Shown here one piece after another: positions 23,718 through 36,500 of a stretch of DNA of 64,000 nucleotides. Position 1 is the stretch's first letter. Every line of letters starts with the position of its first letter. The stretch covers positions 13,129,096 to 13,193,095 of the forward strand of contig JAKOON010000018.1 of the NCBI GenBank assembly GCA_022577435.1. The letters run 5' to 3'. A program made the position numbers and the translations under genes. The notes beneath the pieces were generated by a model. That model saw only the letters and a list, made by a program, of their open reading frames with translations. It made no database searches and was not told the origin of the DNA. This DNA is from Embiotoca jacksoni (Eukaryota > Chordata > Actinopteri > Embiotocidae).

Positions 23718-26700
23718 ACACACACGCATAGAGCTGAACATAGCTCCACCATCACCCCGACCTGGGCCTCAGCTCTCCTTGGACATTGAAATACAGCACC
23801 AAGGACAAATACATGTAGTGTTCTCAGTAAAATGTCTCACTCCTCTGGACCCTGTGTTCACTGCGGGATATATGTCTTTATGTTTTTCTGTGGTTCCCTG
23901 TGTCTTCCCTCCGTTCTTCAGTTTTTGCACACAAACTCGGAGGACACTGTACTGTCAACACACCATAGTTCATTTTCACGCTCCCATCCAATTAAGCATA
24001 CTTAATGCCTTTTTCATACTAATGTTCTGCTCAGCAATTACTTTTTAGTCTTCATGGCAACCTATGAATAGGACCATTCCATTTTCTACAATGCAACATG
24101 CAAAAGGCCTGTAACTAAGATCTGTTTGTTTCGCAGGCAGAACAAACGGACAGGATCTTGTCCACAAGCGAAGACCCTCTGCCGTGCCTCCACAGCTCAA
24201 AAGTTGACCCACTGATCCGGAGCAGGCCCCTCAGTGACATCTATCCATTCCAGAGCCATGCTGACAGAAGTTCAGTCCCATATCTGCTGTCTGGATGTGG
24301 TGCCCAGATCCAGCCGATGAGCGCTGGTCCTCACTCGGATGAGAGCAGACTGAATGGCATCAACTCCTCCGCCTGGTCCAACCCTGTCATTGGTCAACCT
24401 GAAGTAAAACCTTACTCCTCAAGAATTATGAAGCTTTTTTCGAACTCAAGGAAGGGCCCCCTCCCCGCCCACAGTACAGCCGCCAACAGTTCAACCTCGG
24501 CACACGGCACCGACGGCAACAGCAGCCCCCAGTCATGGTCAGGACTTTCAGGGTTGGGTGTCGTGGACTCTTTCAAGAAGCTACGGTCATCTGTGCTTCA
24601 GGGTATTCAGAGTAGAGGGGCAGCAATGCATGATGGAGACCATGTCCCTTTATCTAATCAGGAAATGGATAACGGCACTGTTGTGAACAATACTGACCCT
24701 GGTCTTGCTGATAGAGAAAATTATTTAAAGGTTGCAGAAGGACATAGTGTGTCTAATGGAAATTTTACAGGCCAAAATTCGACTGTGATGTGCCAGTATG
24801 GCTCAGATATTGAGGACTACGATGATGAGGAAAATGATGGAGACAGTCTCACTCGCAACTCACGATTCTCCAGGAGTATCAGGAGAGCATATGGAGCAGG
24901 ACGAATCTCTTTATTTGACACGGGGAAGGGGAGGCCAGTAGGAAGAAACGCAAACGCAGCAGCAGATACCGCACAGAAACCACATCCGACATGTCAGGTC
25001 AATGTCGAAACGGAGAACACAAATGTGAAGGTGCTGAGCCGACTGAGCAAAAGTGCAGAGAATCTTCATGTATTTAAGGCACCTTTTAGACGTAAAACCC
25101 CATCCCCAGGTCCTTCTTCCCCACTGGAAGACTCCCAGAGTACTAGTACATCAAACTGGACACCAAACATCCAAAGGACTGCCAGCGCCTCCTCAGTGGA
25201 CCTCAGGGGCCGCAGGAAGAGCCTGGTGAAGACCAAGGGGCCGATGCTGAAGCTAGTTGGCAGCATGACTGACCTAACAGTCCGACGCAGGCAAAGTCCC
25301 TCTCCCAGTCCCACCTCTCCATCTCCCATTTCACCCTTGACCCGTCTCCATGACGACTACTCGCGCCGTGTGCCCTGCCTGCAAAGCAATGAGCGACAGC
25401 GCCGGCCGTCCATGGTCACGGCCCAGGTCGAACACAGTCTTCTTGTTCGTCACCAGCCTGAATACGACGTCAGCCCCTTTTCCCTGGAGCCCCCAGAGAC
25501 AACAGAGCAGATTCCACATGGTGTCTGTGCTCCGCATGAGTCGCTGGCTGCAGCCACAATAACTCGTAATCCAGAAATGGTAGAATGTGATTCATCCCCA
25601 CTCAGCCAAAGAGAGCTTTCACAACACCAAGAACAGACGGAGGGCAACTCGCTACCAAACGAGGTGAGGCTACAAGTCGGCAAATCATGTGCATAAAGAT
25701 GAGTCTGATGTGCAAACCTTTCAATTTCTTGGATATTTATCTTTTCAGCTATTTTCCATACACCACCAAACAACAATGCCATCAAGGTTGGATGATCTTT
25801 ATGAAGCTGGCCTGCTTGATTACACAGCTTTTCACTTGGATATTGATAAATGTACTACCATTAAAAGACAACAAAGCTGCAACAGATGTCACACTATCAC
25901 ACCATTAGCGCCCTTTATCAATGCACATAGAGGCATGGGATCAGAAATCATTAGGATGCCTGCTAAGTTTCTAAAAGGAAGGAAGCTCTGACAGACTGAG
26001 AAAAGATTGAGTCTCTTATCATGCGGCTCGGCGTGATCCATAATGGATGTCAGTCCTTCAGTTGAGTGGTATTGACCCTTGTCTTAGGAAGTGAAATATC
26101 ACCCCTCTGAGTTTGAAGTGATCTTTGAATCTGGCGTGATTCTAACCTACTGAGATAAGTGCTTGTGTTGATGTGATTCTTGTCAGTACGGTGCACGTAT
26201 GCTAAAAATCTGCACTGTATGTGGTCCAAAGTCCATTTGAGTGTAAAATATGTATAAAGGCATATTCAGACCTTTTGAGTCATTCTCCTGTCAGTTGTTA
26301 TTGATTTCTGACTTCTGCTGTGGCAGAGTCACATGCTGAAGCCAGCTGTTTAGTGCTACCCTGCAGACTGAAGGAGCAGAGGGAGTTAATGATTAGGCTT
26401 TGTTTATGATTAGTGGCCCTTGCGCAAAACCGCTCTGGAGTCCTGTTGCTGTGGGAGGGCATGAGGCTCTGACTGAGTACAGCCCTCACTTCTCCCCCTT
26501 CCTTCTACAGCCTATTGGATCAAAGTCCAGCACCATGAACACTGGGCCCAGGACAGCTAATGGCACCACCAAGTAGACGGGGCGATTAACAAGTAATTTT
26601 AGTCAAATGTGTTTCGGTCTCAGAGTTGGATTTTCTCTTTAAAGATGAACAGGGAAGACAGATTTGTTTGTTTTAAAAATCAAGAGGCTTTTACTGGCCT

Positions 26701-29700
26701 CAAAAACATTTAGGGACTTGGCCTTGGGACTGAAGGCCCGTCTGTGTTTGTGTGCGTTTCAAGATGGTACTAGTCCACTGCGTTCCTTTCCAGTGTATAT
26801 GCCGGGGTCCGGACTCAGATCGAGACAAGCAAGAGGTGAGGTTTGGATTCGCTGTCTGACTAAAAGACGTAGAGCAGTCATTTTTAAGTGAGAAACCATT
26901 AGCCAATATTTGACTGCACATTATACCTGCTGACATACATACAGCGCGATAACATTTAATTGTGGAATATTTGTGCAATTTCTGTTGCAGTTTTTTGTTT
27001 GAGCTTGGTAAGCAGTGTGGGTGATTGTTTTCAGGATGTGGAGCCAGTCGCTGTGTGAACGAGAATGCTTTCACATGATTAGGAAGTTTCTCCGACAATC
27101 CGGATAAAGTTCTTGGAAATAGTTTTGCACTTGTTTCTGGAGTTCTGCTTGAGATTCACCCAAGACTGTTGTTTCTTAACTTTTCTGAGTTGCAGCACCA
27201 TTTTGCTCTGTTTCTTGATTAACAGAAGCTCCTGCTAGCAGACATTAATTCTGTTCTACATCTCTGTACTTTGCAGGTTACTGATCAGGGGAAAGTCAAT
27301 ATCATTGCCCTTGTTCAGTTCTGAACGTTTTCCTTTGTTTCCCAGGTGTCACCAGACCGAGTACAAGAAGCACTTCTCCAAACAGAGGAAGCCTCTTCAA
27401 CAACCAACAGCACGCCTCCTGTCTCCCCAACATGCCTCTCGTCATCACCCACATCGCCCACATCACCCGCCGATGCAGCCTCGGTTTCCTCAGAAACATC
27501 CGTCAAGCCCAGACGAAGGAGCGGGCGCCCGAGACCTCGGCCCACCTCTGACTACGGGCAGCTGATTTCCAGGAAGCAGTCCATCCCAGAGGAAGCGTCA
27601 GAGCTGCATACAGAAGAAAGGACGGCAAATGCACTGTGGCATGAAGACTGCAGTGGTAATGAAGTGGGTGGGAACGGAGAAGACCCTGAAAACTGCGACC
27701 TGAACGGGGACATTGAGGCCAGGAGACAGCGGCCCATCTCAGTGATAGGAGCTGTGGATGTTTTCCCTCCCGATGCGGAGTTGAAGGAGGACTGCCTTCC
27801 TTCTGTAAGCTTTTACCCACTAAATGTATCGTCTCCAAACATTTAAGTGTTGTGTTGGCTGCAGGAGTTTAAAATATATAGGATGGTCCTTACATTTTCC
27901 AGCCATAAAGAAAAGCAGTAAATGAACAAATCTACATTATTAATTTCCTGGTTAAATGTGGTGTATTGGGACTCAAAACACATCTCTATTTAACTGCGTG
28001 TTAAAAAAAAAAAAAAAATCCTGTATAGCTATGTAAAATAAGCTTTTAAATCTTCCATCCTCAGCAAAGTCAGTTTATAGATAAGAATTTGTTTTTATGT
28101 CTCCACTAAATATTTTTTTCTTGCAGCAAAAAGAAAATTAAAGAAACATTAGAACTTACAGAAACTGCAAAATGCAAAGCAGATCCTAATTGTATCAACG
28201 AATGTCGATTGTCAAGAGGTCCGAGGGTCTTTTTGTGTCTGCGTGACACTGATTCATTTGATAAGTGATGAAAGCCAGAGAAAGTAAGCTCATCATGATT
28301 TGTTTTTTTTCCTCTGGTCCTCTCTGTAGCCTTTGTCGCGACCACCAATCCCCTCCCACCAGGTGCCCCCCTACAGAGGAGTGTCTGCCAGGTTTCGTCC
28401 CTCCACCTTTTCCCAGAGCACCCCCATCGGACTGGATCGCGTAGGGAGGCGCAAACTGCACAGAGTGCTCAGCGGTGAGAACCGAGGTTGTTTGTGTGTG
28501 ACAGGAGATCACAAATTTGAGTCTGTGGGAAAGCTGGAGTGGAGGAATGTCAATAAGCGTGTTGGAGGAAAATGTTGATACGGAGCCAGGTGTGGCTGTG
28601 CCTGCATCTGCGGCTTGTTTTCCACATTATTTATGTCTTTTCAGAGAGTTTCCAGCGCCATACAGTTTCATAATCTCTGCACACATGTTGCAGATGGTGT
28701 GTCTGAGTGCTCAGCAACCCTTGATGACAGCGTGAGTGAGGAGGAGGAGGAGGGAAGCTTTGATGAGCTCCCTGATGTCACGCCATACCTCCAGCCAGGG
28801 GTGGAGCTCTCTCTGCTCGTTGAGGTGAGCCTGAGGAGGGACCACGGTCACATTGCAACGCCTGCTGACATCTCCAAAAATGTGAATCCAATCTACGATG
28901 CAACGTTTCTGTTGCGATTCGCCTGCCTCATGAACAGCCGTGTCAAAATATTTTTGTGCGTGTGCATTTCCAAGATGTTTGGCTGCAGTTCTGCATAAAC
29001 CACTGCAGTGTCCCCAAGTTTAGACATAATCTTACATGTTAGACATGGGCTTAGCCTCCATGTAATTGTATCTTCATCTTATCTGTGTGTGTGTGTGTGT
29101 GTGCTGCTCAGTGGATAAGCTGCGGCCACACGGTGTTTGCTGAATCTCTCTGGGACCATGTGACCATGGAGGAGCAGGAGCTAGCCTTCAAGGCTGGAGA
29201 TGTTATCCGTGTCCTGGACGCCTCCCATAATGACTGGTGGTGGGGCAGAGGGGCTGACAGGGAGGCCTGGTTCCCCTCCAGCTTTGTGAGAGTAAGTGGA
29301 CTTCCTGACCTGTGTGTCCGATGCATGTTTGCTCTCCAGCAGCACAAGAAAAACTTGTAAACTAGCTTCGCTCCGAACAAACCTCAGCAGCCCTCTGAAT
29401 GGTGGGTGGGATGGGTTCAATGCTCAGAGGTCCAACAGGTTTCTGTAGTGACTTGAACTGATTGACAGATGAGTCTTAATTAGGCAAGCCGTGGTAACCA
29501 TGGTGAAGTCATTTGATTGGCAGATGGGCGTCTGCTGTGTAATCACTCCTAGCTGAATCAATGTTGTCGAACAGGAGCTGGTTAAACTTGCGTGCCTTGT
29601 TGCCATAGTGATGTAGAGATCATCTTACAAGAACTACTTAAACACAAAAAACTTGTTTTTCTTTTGTTGTGCAAGTAGTTCTTGTTATTTCTTCTGTAAT

Positions 29701-32645
29701 TATATTGTTTTCTTTGAATCTGCTGACCATTTGCTTTGAATTTTTTGTTGTTGTTGTTTTAATCGCAAAAACGTAAAGAACCATATTTGTGTGATAATTT
29801 TGTATGTAAAATAAAAGATGATTGGTTGAAATATGTTTTGTAAAACTAATCTCGAGTTAAAGTTGGTTACTTACAAAACAGACTTATTTATGATCTGAAT
29901 GCTGCTCAGGAGGTCCCGCTGTGTTTGCCGTGGATCTGTTTCAGGTACGTGTGAACCAGGAGGACTCCAGTGCTGAAAGTGTGGAGAGTGTAGCGGACCA
30001 GGAAGATCCAGCTCCCAGGGACACACACAGCAGCCAGCACAGGGAGCAGATGAGAACCAATGTGATTCAGGAAATCATGAACACCGAACGTATCTACATC
30101 AAACACCTGAAAGACATCTGTGAGGTATGGACTTCAGTCGGATTAAGCCATTTCAGTCTGGAGCTGCGGCTCATTTGAGATATTTATTTGATCTACAGAG
30201 GAGTGATCTCTGAAGCAGAACTACATTCTAATAAATGTCAAATATTTGTAGTATCCTTGTTTTCCAAAAGTGACATAAGATGAAATAGTCATGTTATCTT
30301 GTGATGTTTAACTCCACCCTCCAGCACCACCTGTCGGCCAGTAGTGGGACTGTTTCCCTGTCCTCTGTCAGTGTCAATATCCTGGTTTTGTGTACGTTTC
30401 AGGGTTACATCCGTCAGTGCCGGAAACACCCAGACATGTTCACGGAGCTACAGCTGAAAACCATCTTCAGCAACATTGAAGACATCTACAGGTTTCAGAG
30501 GCAGTTCCTCAGAGACCTGGAGAAGAAGTACAACAAAGACCAACCACATCTCAGTGAAATAGGCTCCTGCTTTCTCCTGCAGGTAGTGGCCACGCATATC
30601 ATCCTCCACAGTTCACTCAATCCCTGCGTGACTCGTGTATTTACCAGAATTATTGTCACTGACTGAGTAGCTTTGAATGAATGTTCCTTTTTTTTTTTTT
30701 TTTTTTCCTCCAAAGGGCGAGGGTTTCTCTATCTACTCTGAGTACTGTAACACTCACCCAGCAGCCTGTGCTGAGCTGCACCGCCTCATGAAGTCTGGGA
30801 GATATAAACATTTCTTTGAGTCTTGCCGGCTCCTCCAACAGATGATTGACATTTCTATTGCTGGTTTCTTACTCACACCGGTCCAGAAGATCTGCAAATA
30901 CCCCCTGCAACTGGGGGAGCTGCTCAAGTACACCCCCAAAGACCACAGGTACTCCTTGGAAAATTCAGAACTATTTTGATCAGTCATCTACTACCTGCAT
31001 TAGTTTACGTTTTGAGCATCTTTATATCTGTTTGTACACCTTATTTCATCCTCCCCATGTATAACATAGTATAAACTGTCTGGGTCATAAGCAAGTTTCT
31101 TCAGTGTTGACTCTACAACAAATACATCTTTTGCCACACTGCATACTGAAGATACACTGAAGCCGTGCAGCTGTGAAGCATTATTTTGCACATAATAATG
31201 AAAGCTATGAGCACACGGCTGCAATACTTCAGCTGCTACGAATCATTTCATTTACCCTCAATGGTCTTTTCATTCATTATCACTTATGAAGTTACAGGGA
31301 TATGAATAATGTTTAGAACCATTTCTCCTTGATTAGAAAAATTGTGTCTGTCACAGTGGTTAGATGACTTATTTCCATAATTGAGATGGAAGCCATGTGC
31401 TACTGTAAATGAAAATATTCATCAATTTTATGTCTGTGGGCCCTGCGCTCACTGCTGCATCTCTGATTTAATGCAGTGACTACAGCGGAGTGAGTAAGGC
31501 ATACGAGGCCATGAAGAATGTGGCCAGTCTGATAAATGAGAGTAAGAGACGTCTGGAGAGCATCGACACCATCGCTCACTGGCAGGTCTCCATTTTGCAC
31601 TGGGAGGTGAGGAGGACTACTAATCTGTCCATTAATTTTAATTCTGCTTGTTCATTTTAGGTATATTTTGCCACCCGCACATAAGAACAGATGTGGATGT
31701 CCGTTGTATGTATCTTCTGACTGTGTCTTCGTAAACATGTTGTTGCAGGGGCCTGATGTGTTGGAGCGAAGCTCGGAGCTGATCCACTCCGGAGAGCTGA
31801 CTCGTATTGTCCGCCAAGGCAAAATGCAACAGCGTGGCTTCTTCCTGTTTGACCACCAGCTGGTCTATTGCAAAAAAGACGTCCTCCGCAGAGACCTACT
31901 CCACTACCGTGGACGGCTGAATATGGACCAGACCGAGGTGCTGGACGTGGCCGACGGGCGGGACCCAGACCTGGGCCTCACCCTGAGGAATGCACTGCGC
32001 CTGCGCCACGCCTCCACTCTGGAGTTTGTGTGTGTGCTGTGCTGCAGGAAGGCCCAGGACAAGCAGAGGTGGTTGCAAGCTTTTGCCAAGGAGAGGCACA
32101 GAGTCAAGGAGGACCAGGAGATGGGTGAGTCGGCCTGAATTCCTTTCACTCTGAATACAAACAGCTACTGTGGACAGATGTCAAATAAAAGATGAACAGG
32201 GTAAAAACATTGTTGTAGAAAAGTGGGTGGAAGAAAATACTTTGAGCTGAAGGTGTATCTGTGCGTGTCTCTTGGCAGGAATGGATATCAGTGAAGAGCA
32301 AAGAAAACAGGCCATTGTTAATGCCAGAAGAGCCAAACATGGGAAGATCAAAAGTAAGGATTTTGTTAAAATGGTGTTAAGCTGCACTTAATTTTTGTTT
32401 TAATTTACTCACTTGTGTTTTTGATTTTTTTTTTTGTTTGTTTGTTTTGCTTTCACCTTTTAGCCATTGGTTACTCTGGTTCTGTCCCACCACACCACCA
32501 AAACCTTCACCCACTGCACCAGCGTCACATCACCATTCCAACCAGTGTGCCACAGCAGCAGGTCTTTTCACTGGCCGAACCCCCAAAACGAAAGCCTTAT
32601 CACCTGTTGTACAACATCACCCGCAACGCCTTCTTCAGGAAATGA
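18975..32645 (+). CDS. spata13: SPATA13/ASEF2, APC-stimulated Rac1/Cdc42 guanine-nucleotide exchange factor
   Basis: Dbl-family GEF for Rac1/Cdc42, released from autoinhibition by APC binding. Exons: 18975-18983, 24137-25663, 27346-27804, 28330-28474, 28694-28824, 29112-29291, 29945-30124, 30403-30582, 30716-30948, 31477-31606, 31750-32125, 32279-32353, 32464-32645. Phases join to give 1268 residues (human long form about 1277). A long Ser/Pro-rich N-terminus (to about 665) leads into the APC-binding region with RRQRPISVIG and FSQSTPIGLDRVGRR. The SH3 domain is about 762-817 (AESLWDHV, NDWWWGR). DH is about 845-1035 (EIMNTERIYIKHLKDICE, LLTPVQKICKYPLQL). PH is about 1065-1170. The tail is LHPLHQRHITIPTSVPQQQV. 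The tiny first exon (codons M-S-R) is the least certain. ARHGEF4 is the closest alternative; C1QTNF9 next door favours SPATA13. Confidence 0.92.
21307..21474. repeat. Compound (GT)n/(GA)n microsatellite
   Basis: A pure (GT)n run of about 39 bp is followed by alternating blocks of GAGA, GTGTGTGAGAGTTTGTGAGA and GT. The 20-bp block recurs at least three times, so the locus looks like a dinucleotide repeat expanding into a minisatellite. Confidence 0.85.
23655..23725. repeat. (CA)n microsatellite in spata13 intron 1
   Basis: About 70 bp of CA repeat with one CATA interruption close to its right end. Confidence 0.9.
26512..26591 (+). other. Candidate stop-containing alternative exon of spata13
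   Basis: A strong pyrimidine tract (about 26490-26508) ends in the acceptor CTACAG at 26506-26511. Joined in phase 0 to the exon ending at 25663, the sequence reads 21 codons beginning PIGSKSS and then TAG at 26575-26577. A possible donor (GTAATTTT) lies at 26592. Use of this exon would truncate the protein before the APC-binding, SH3, DH and PH modules. No family counterpart is known to me, so it may be a chance acceptor. Confidence 0.25.
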
Positions 32646-33148
32646 GGCTCCGCTTCCTCATTCTTTGTTTTGTTTTTTGTTTTTCTCTCTCTGCATGTTC
32701 AGAGCATACCTAAACCGTCCTGAAGTCTCAAAGAACACTTTATTTTTTTTGCCTGTGTTTTCTTTCCTGTGAATGTACCATCGAGTTTTGTTTTTGTGCC
32801 TCATGTATCGTTCATAATGTGTGTTTTTGTTGCATGTTGAAACTCAGTGCCTACAACTTGGAGAGGGCACGACAAAAGTGTTAAAATACTGTCCACATGT
32901 TAAAGATGCTGCTCGCTCAAAAAAACGCCCATTCTTTTGTCATATTAACTCCACTTGAAGGATTTAAAAAAAAAAAAAAAAAATGTAATTATGACAACGA
33001 TGTATATTCCACTTTTACATTGACAAACATGGTTTTAGTTTATTTCACCAAGGCTGGACCCTTTTTTGCTGCCAGTCTTGCAACTCTGAGCACACAACAG
33101 CCAGAGGATGAATAATGTACACGTTCAACCTCCCCTGTTAACACTGTA

Positions 33149-33154
33149 AATAAA
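33149..33154 (+). terminator. spata13 polyadenylation signal
   Basis: AATAAA lies about 500 bp after the spata13 stop codon and is followed by a T/G-containing stretch (TCTTGTAC, TTGTCGCTTT). The intervening stretch, with a poly-A run at about 32967-32983, is best read as 3' UTR. Confidence 0.7.
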
Positions 33155-33444
33155 ACTCTTGTACAAATACACCTCGAATGTTGTCGCTTTAAGATAAGTT
33201 TGTTTGCTTATGCAGCGGCATCTTGTTTGTTTCTCTTGATTACCAAGCAAACAGACGTTGTTCATGCGCGTCTGATGAAAGGTAACTGTGGAAGTTCATG
33301 AATGAAACCTTAGCCATTGACTGGAGGAGGTACGTGGCCACTAGCGAGATCCCCGTTTCTCCACCGCTCGCCTGTGCTGAAGGATCTGGTTTCAGACATC
33401 TGTCGGCTGTGGATCCACACACAGCTCCATTTTGAGTATGTTTG

Positions 33445-33451
33445 TATAAAA
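33445..33451 (+). promoter_or_regulatory. TATA-like box upstream of tmprss7
   Basis: TATAAAA lies 88 bp before the tmprss7 ATG and about 290 bp past the spata13 poly(A) signal. A start about 25-30 bp downstream would give a leader of about 60 nt. The rest of the 0.4-kb gap shows nothing else. Confidence 0.4.
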
Positions 33452-33538
33452 CAACTTTTGCTCGAAAGGAAGAAGAATGGACCTGGAAAAAGGAAAACTA
33501 GGAACTAGATGATAGTGGCTTGAAGGGATGCCTGCGTC

Positions 33539-36500
33539 ATGGGCGCACAGCGTGAGGAGAACGAGCGGACGAGTGGAGAGGACGATGCATCTAAGCGGGA
33601 CGCTGCCAGTGTGAGTAGAATATATGTCTTTTAACTCGAGGATAACTAGTGAGGTGTTTGCAAGTAGATTTGTACGTGCGAAACTTTAAATTTAAACAGT
33701 AATGACCGTTTCAGATCTAACCCTGAAGCTTTGCTTGATTCTTATAGAGGTCTGTCTACGTAACAAACTTTTAAGTCACATCTGTTGGCTTGTTGTTGTT
33801 TTTTTTGTTTTTTTTATGAAATATGTGTAAAATATATTTTACCGTTTTATCCTGTGGGAATCTATATCCTGCTAACTTGTGATGGAATAACTGGCAGTTG
33901 CACAGTATGGGATGACACTGCCTGAATAATACATGTGCATCGGGTAACTCAATGAGTGTTTCATCTGATGCAGTTAGTATTGCTTTCAGATATTCCCCAT
34001 CACGAGCCGAAGTGACGACTAAACGGCGTCATTTTCAGTAACTTGCACCACTGCTGGCAGATCAACAACTAAATGTGACAGTTTTGTTTAACTTTACAAA
34101 CCATGTACTATTCAAATGCACGTTCATCTGTGTGCATTTGGATCTCACAAACATATCATTCGGCCTACTGTAATGTAAACTTGCTGACCTGGAAACGGCA
34201 CGGCGATAAGAGGAGAACGATAGCAGCAGAGTTATGCCCTTTTGATGTTTCTCCGGTCGTTCAACCTCCTCATGGTCCTCGTAAGAGAGCCGGCGTCGCT
34301 CTCTTGTGCCCTTTTTGTCCTCAGTCCTGGGGGCTCTAATGCACTGGGTGAGGCATTTACATTATCAAAAGACACTTGATTATTGTCTTCATATCATTTC
34401 AGCACCATTAGCTGCATCCCAATTAGTATCGGGACATATTGAAATGACTTCTTCGAAGGGCAACTAGAATTTACTGCTTCTGGGATGGCACTTAGTATTA
34501 TATGCGGGTGACCGTATCTCCACTCGCCCCCCTCCTCCTCCCCTTTCTGGCTGTAGATCACAGATGTGTCCGTGGAGGTGTCCACGGTGGACCACACTCT
34601 GCAGAAGCTGCGCAGGATGTACAGGAAGACGAGACGGAAGCCCAAAGGACTCAAGAGGCTGTGGGCCCATCTGCTGAACGTGCCGCACATCGCTCTCATC
34701 ATCACAGCAGTGGTGTTTGTGGTGGTGGTGATCATGTGGTCACTGCTGTGGGTCTTTATATGTGAGTGAAAGGATTCTTACACTTCAATCTCACAAAAAT
34801 GACTACTTTTCCAGAGCTTTAGTGCTCACGTGCTCACAATGCCTTTTTTTATGGTGCTGATTTTATACTCTCCTTATATATATATATAAAAATGTATGTG
34901 TAATTCTGTGTTTTCTCATCATCTTGTTAATACTGTATGTTTGACATCACCTCATGGTGATTAGTTGTTGGTGTGTATCTACATGGCTTTAAAAATTCAT
35001 CATAAAATGAAAAATTAGACTTGACGTCCTCAGTTCGCAGGGAAAGTAGCAGCGGCGTGTATTTTGCCGGGATGTTCCGTGTTGCCAATGTGGAGTTTAT
35101 CCCAGAGTACCGCCAGGCAGAGTCCCATGAGTTTGTATCCATGGCAACCAATATACAACACGTGGTATGTATCAGTGTAACCCTGTTGTTTACTTGATGG
35201 TTAGTGCTAATCTCAGGGAGTCTACTGTTAATTGCTGATGTCTCGTAGGTGAGCAATGTGTACAAGATGTCCTCGCTGGCCAGACTCTACAAGCAAGCTG
35301 TCATTTCAGACCTCAGGTACAGCGGCCTGTTAGTCATCATACACCAAAAAGAAGCCCAGCTGATTGTTGTGATTTATTTAGTTGCGTTTGATTTGAGCAT
35401 GAAGGAGCAACATTTTTTAAAGTTGTGGTGTTTGTTGTTTGTTTTCTCCCCCAAGTAACAACCACAAGGGTGGCGTGTTGGTACATTTCTGGATGGTGTT
35501 TGTCGTCCCTCGACTGAAGAGCCCCGCGATGTGTGACGAGTGTATAGGGGCTATTTTCAGAGACTCAATCCACACCAGCCTGAAAAACAGATCCTCTGTG
35601 GGCTACCTGCTGGGTCTTCCAGTCGATATAGACTCCATCCTCATCAACGGTGCGTTTGTGTGCCTGTATGTATATTAGACAGTTCATCGCTGTGTACTTT
35701 CACAGAAACGGACTAATCCGTCTTCTTCCAGGTGTTCAGCGATCAGATTATTCATCAAATGCAGCAGGTAGGCAAAAACACTTAAATCGGGTGAATAAAA
35801 GATTCACTGGAAGTCATATTTTGATTCAATGAGGTTTCTTTCTCTCCTTCCAGGCTCCCAGTGTGTGGATAAGATGTATGCCAACCTTCCCGGGGCCAGG
35901 GTCCCTTTAAACGTCTTCTCGTCATGGGGTGGTGTGGATTGCCACGTGAAGCTCACTGCTGTCCCTGGCTCCCTGATCCGCCTGACCATCAGCTCGTTTC
36001 ACATTGAGCCCAGCGACTGTGTGAATGATGCCCTCACTGTGTACGACGCTTTGCTGCCCATGAGAGGGCGCATTCTGCACAGGTGAGTCTGCACCAAAGT
36101 CACCATTTTTTTTTATGTGATTTAAAATGGGCCATTTCCTACAGTAATATGTAATGTTTTGCCACATATTACTCATCGGGACACGTTTACATTCAATATA
36201 TATTCATGGCGGTTTCATCTCTGTGCTGCAGGCTGTGTGCGCCGGTGTCCATCTCCTTCTCCATTGTCTCTACCTCCAACGTGATGCTGCTGTCCTTCAG
36301 AATGACTAATGGCAACAAGAGCTTCAGAGGACACTTTGAGGCCATCGCTGAGGAGTGTATGAGACATTTACGTGGTTACCTAATAAGCCAGAAGGTTCCT
36401 ATCCATATCAGCTGGGCAATGGCGCAAGTTTAATATGTCAATGAGTTGTTGGGTCAAAGTGATCATTCCAGTCTCAATTGTTTTTACTTTACGTATCTTT

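Larger units (their letters stand above)
18984..24136 (+). other. spata13 intron 1 (5.2 kb)
   Basis: Large first intron, assuming the start at 18975. It holds a compound GT/GA repeat (21307-21474) and a long (CA)n (23655-23725), plus a poly-G run near 19110-19121. Mammalian SPATA13 has alternative promoters, but I cannot locate one here. No second gene is visible inside. Confidence 0.5.

Noticed and set aside
23655..23725. Possible CRISPR-like array from regularly repeated units
   Set aside because: It is a simple (CA)n microsatellite with no spacers; the genome is eukaryotic.
18975..32645. Identification of the GEF as ARHGEF4 (ASEF1)
   Set aside because: The core domains are similar, but the APC-binding segment, the tail and the neighbouring c1qtnf9 favour SPATA13. 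A tree would settle it.
35034..35041. Tandem acceptors 7 nt apart in tmprss7 (35033 and 35040)
   Set aside because: Only the first preserves the reading frame into VYFAGMFRV; the second would frameshift.
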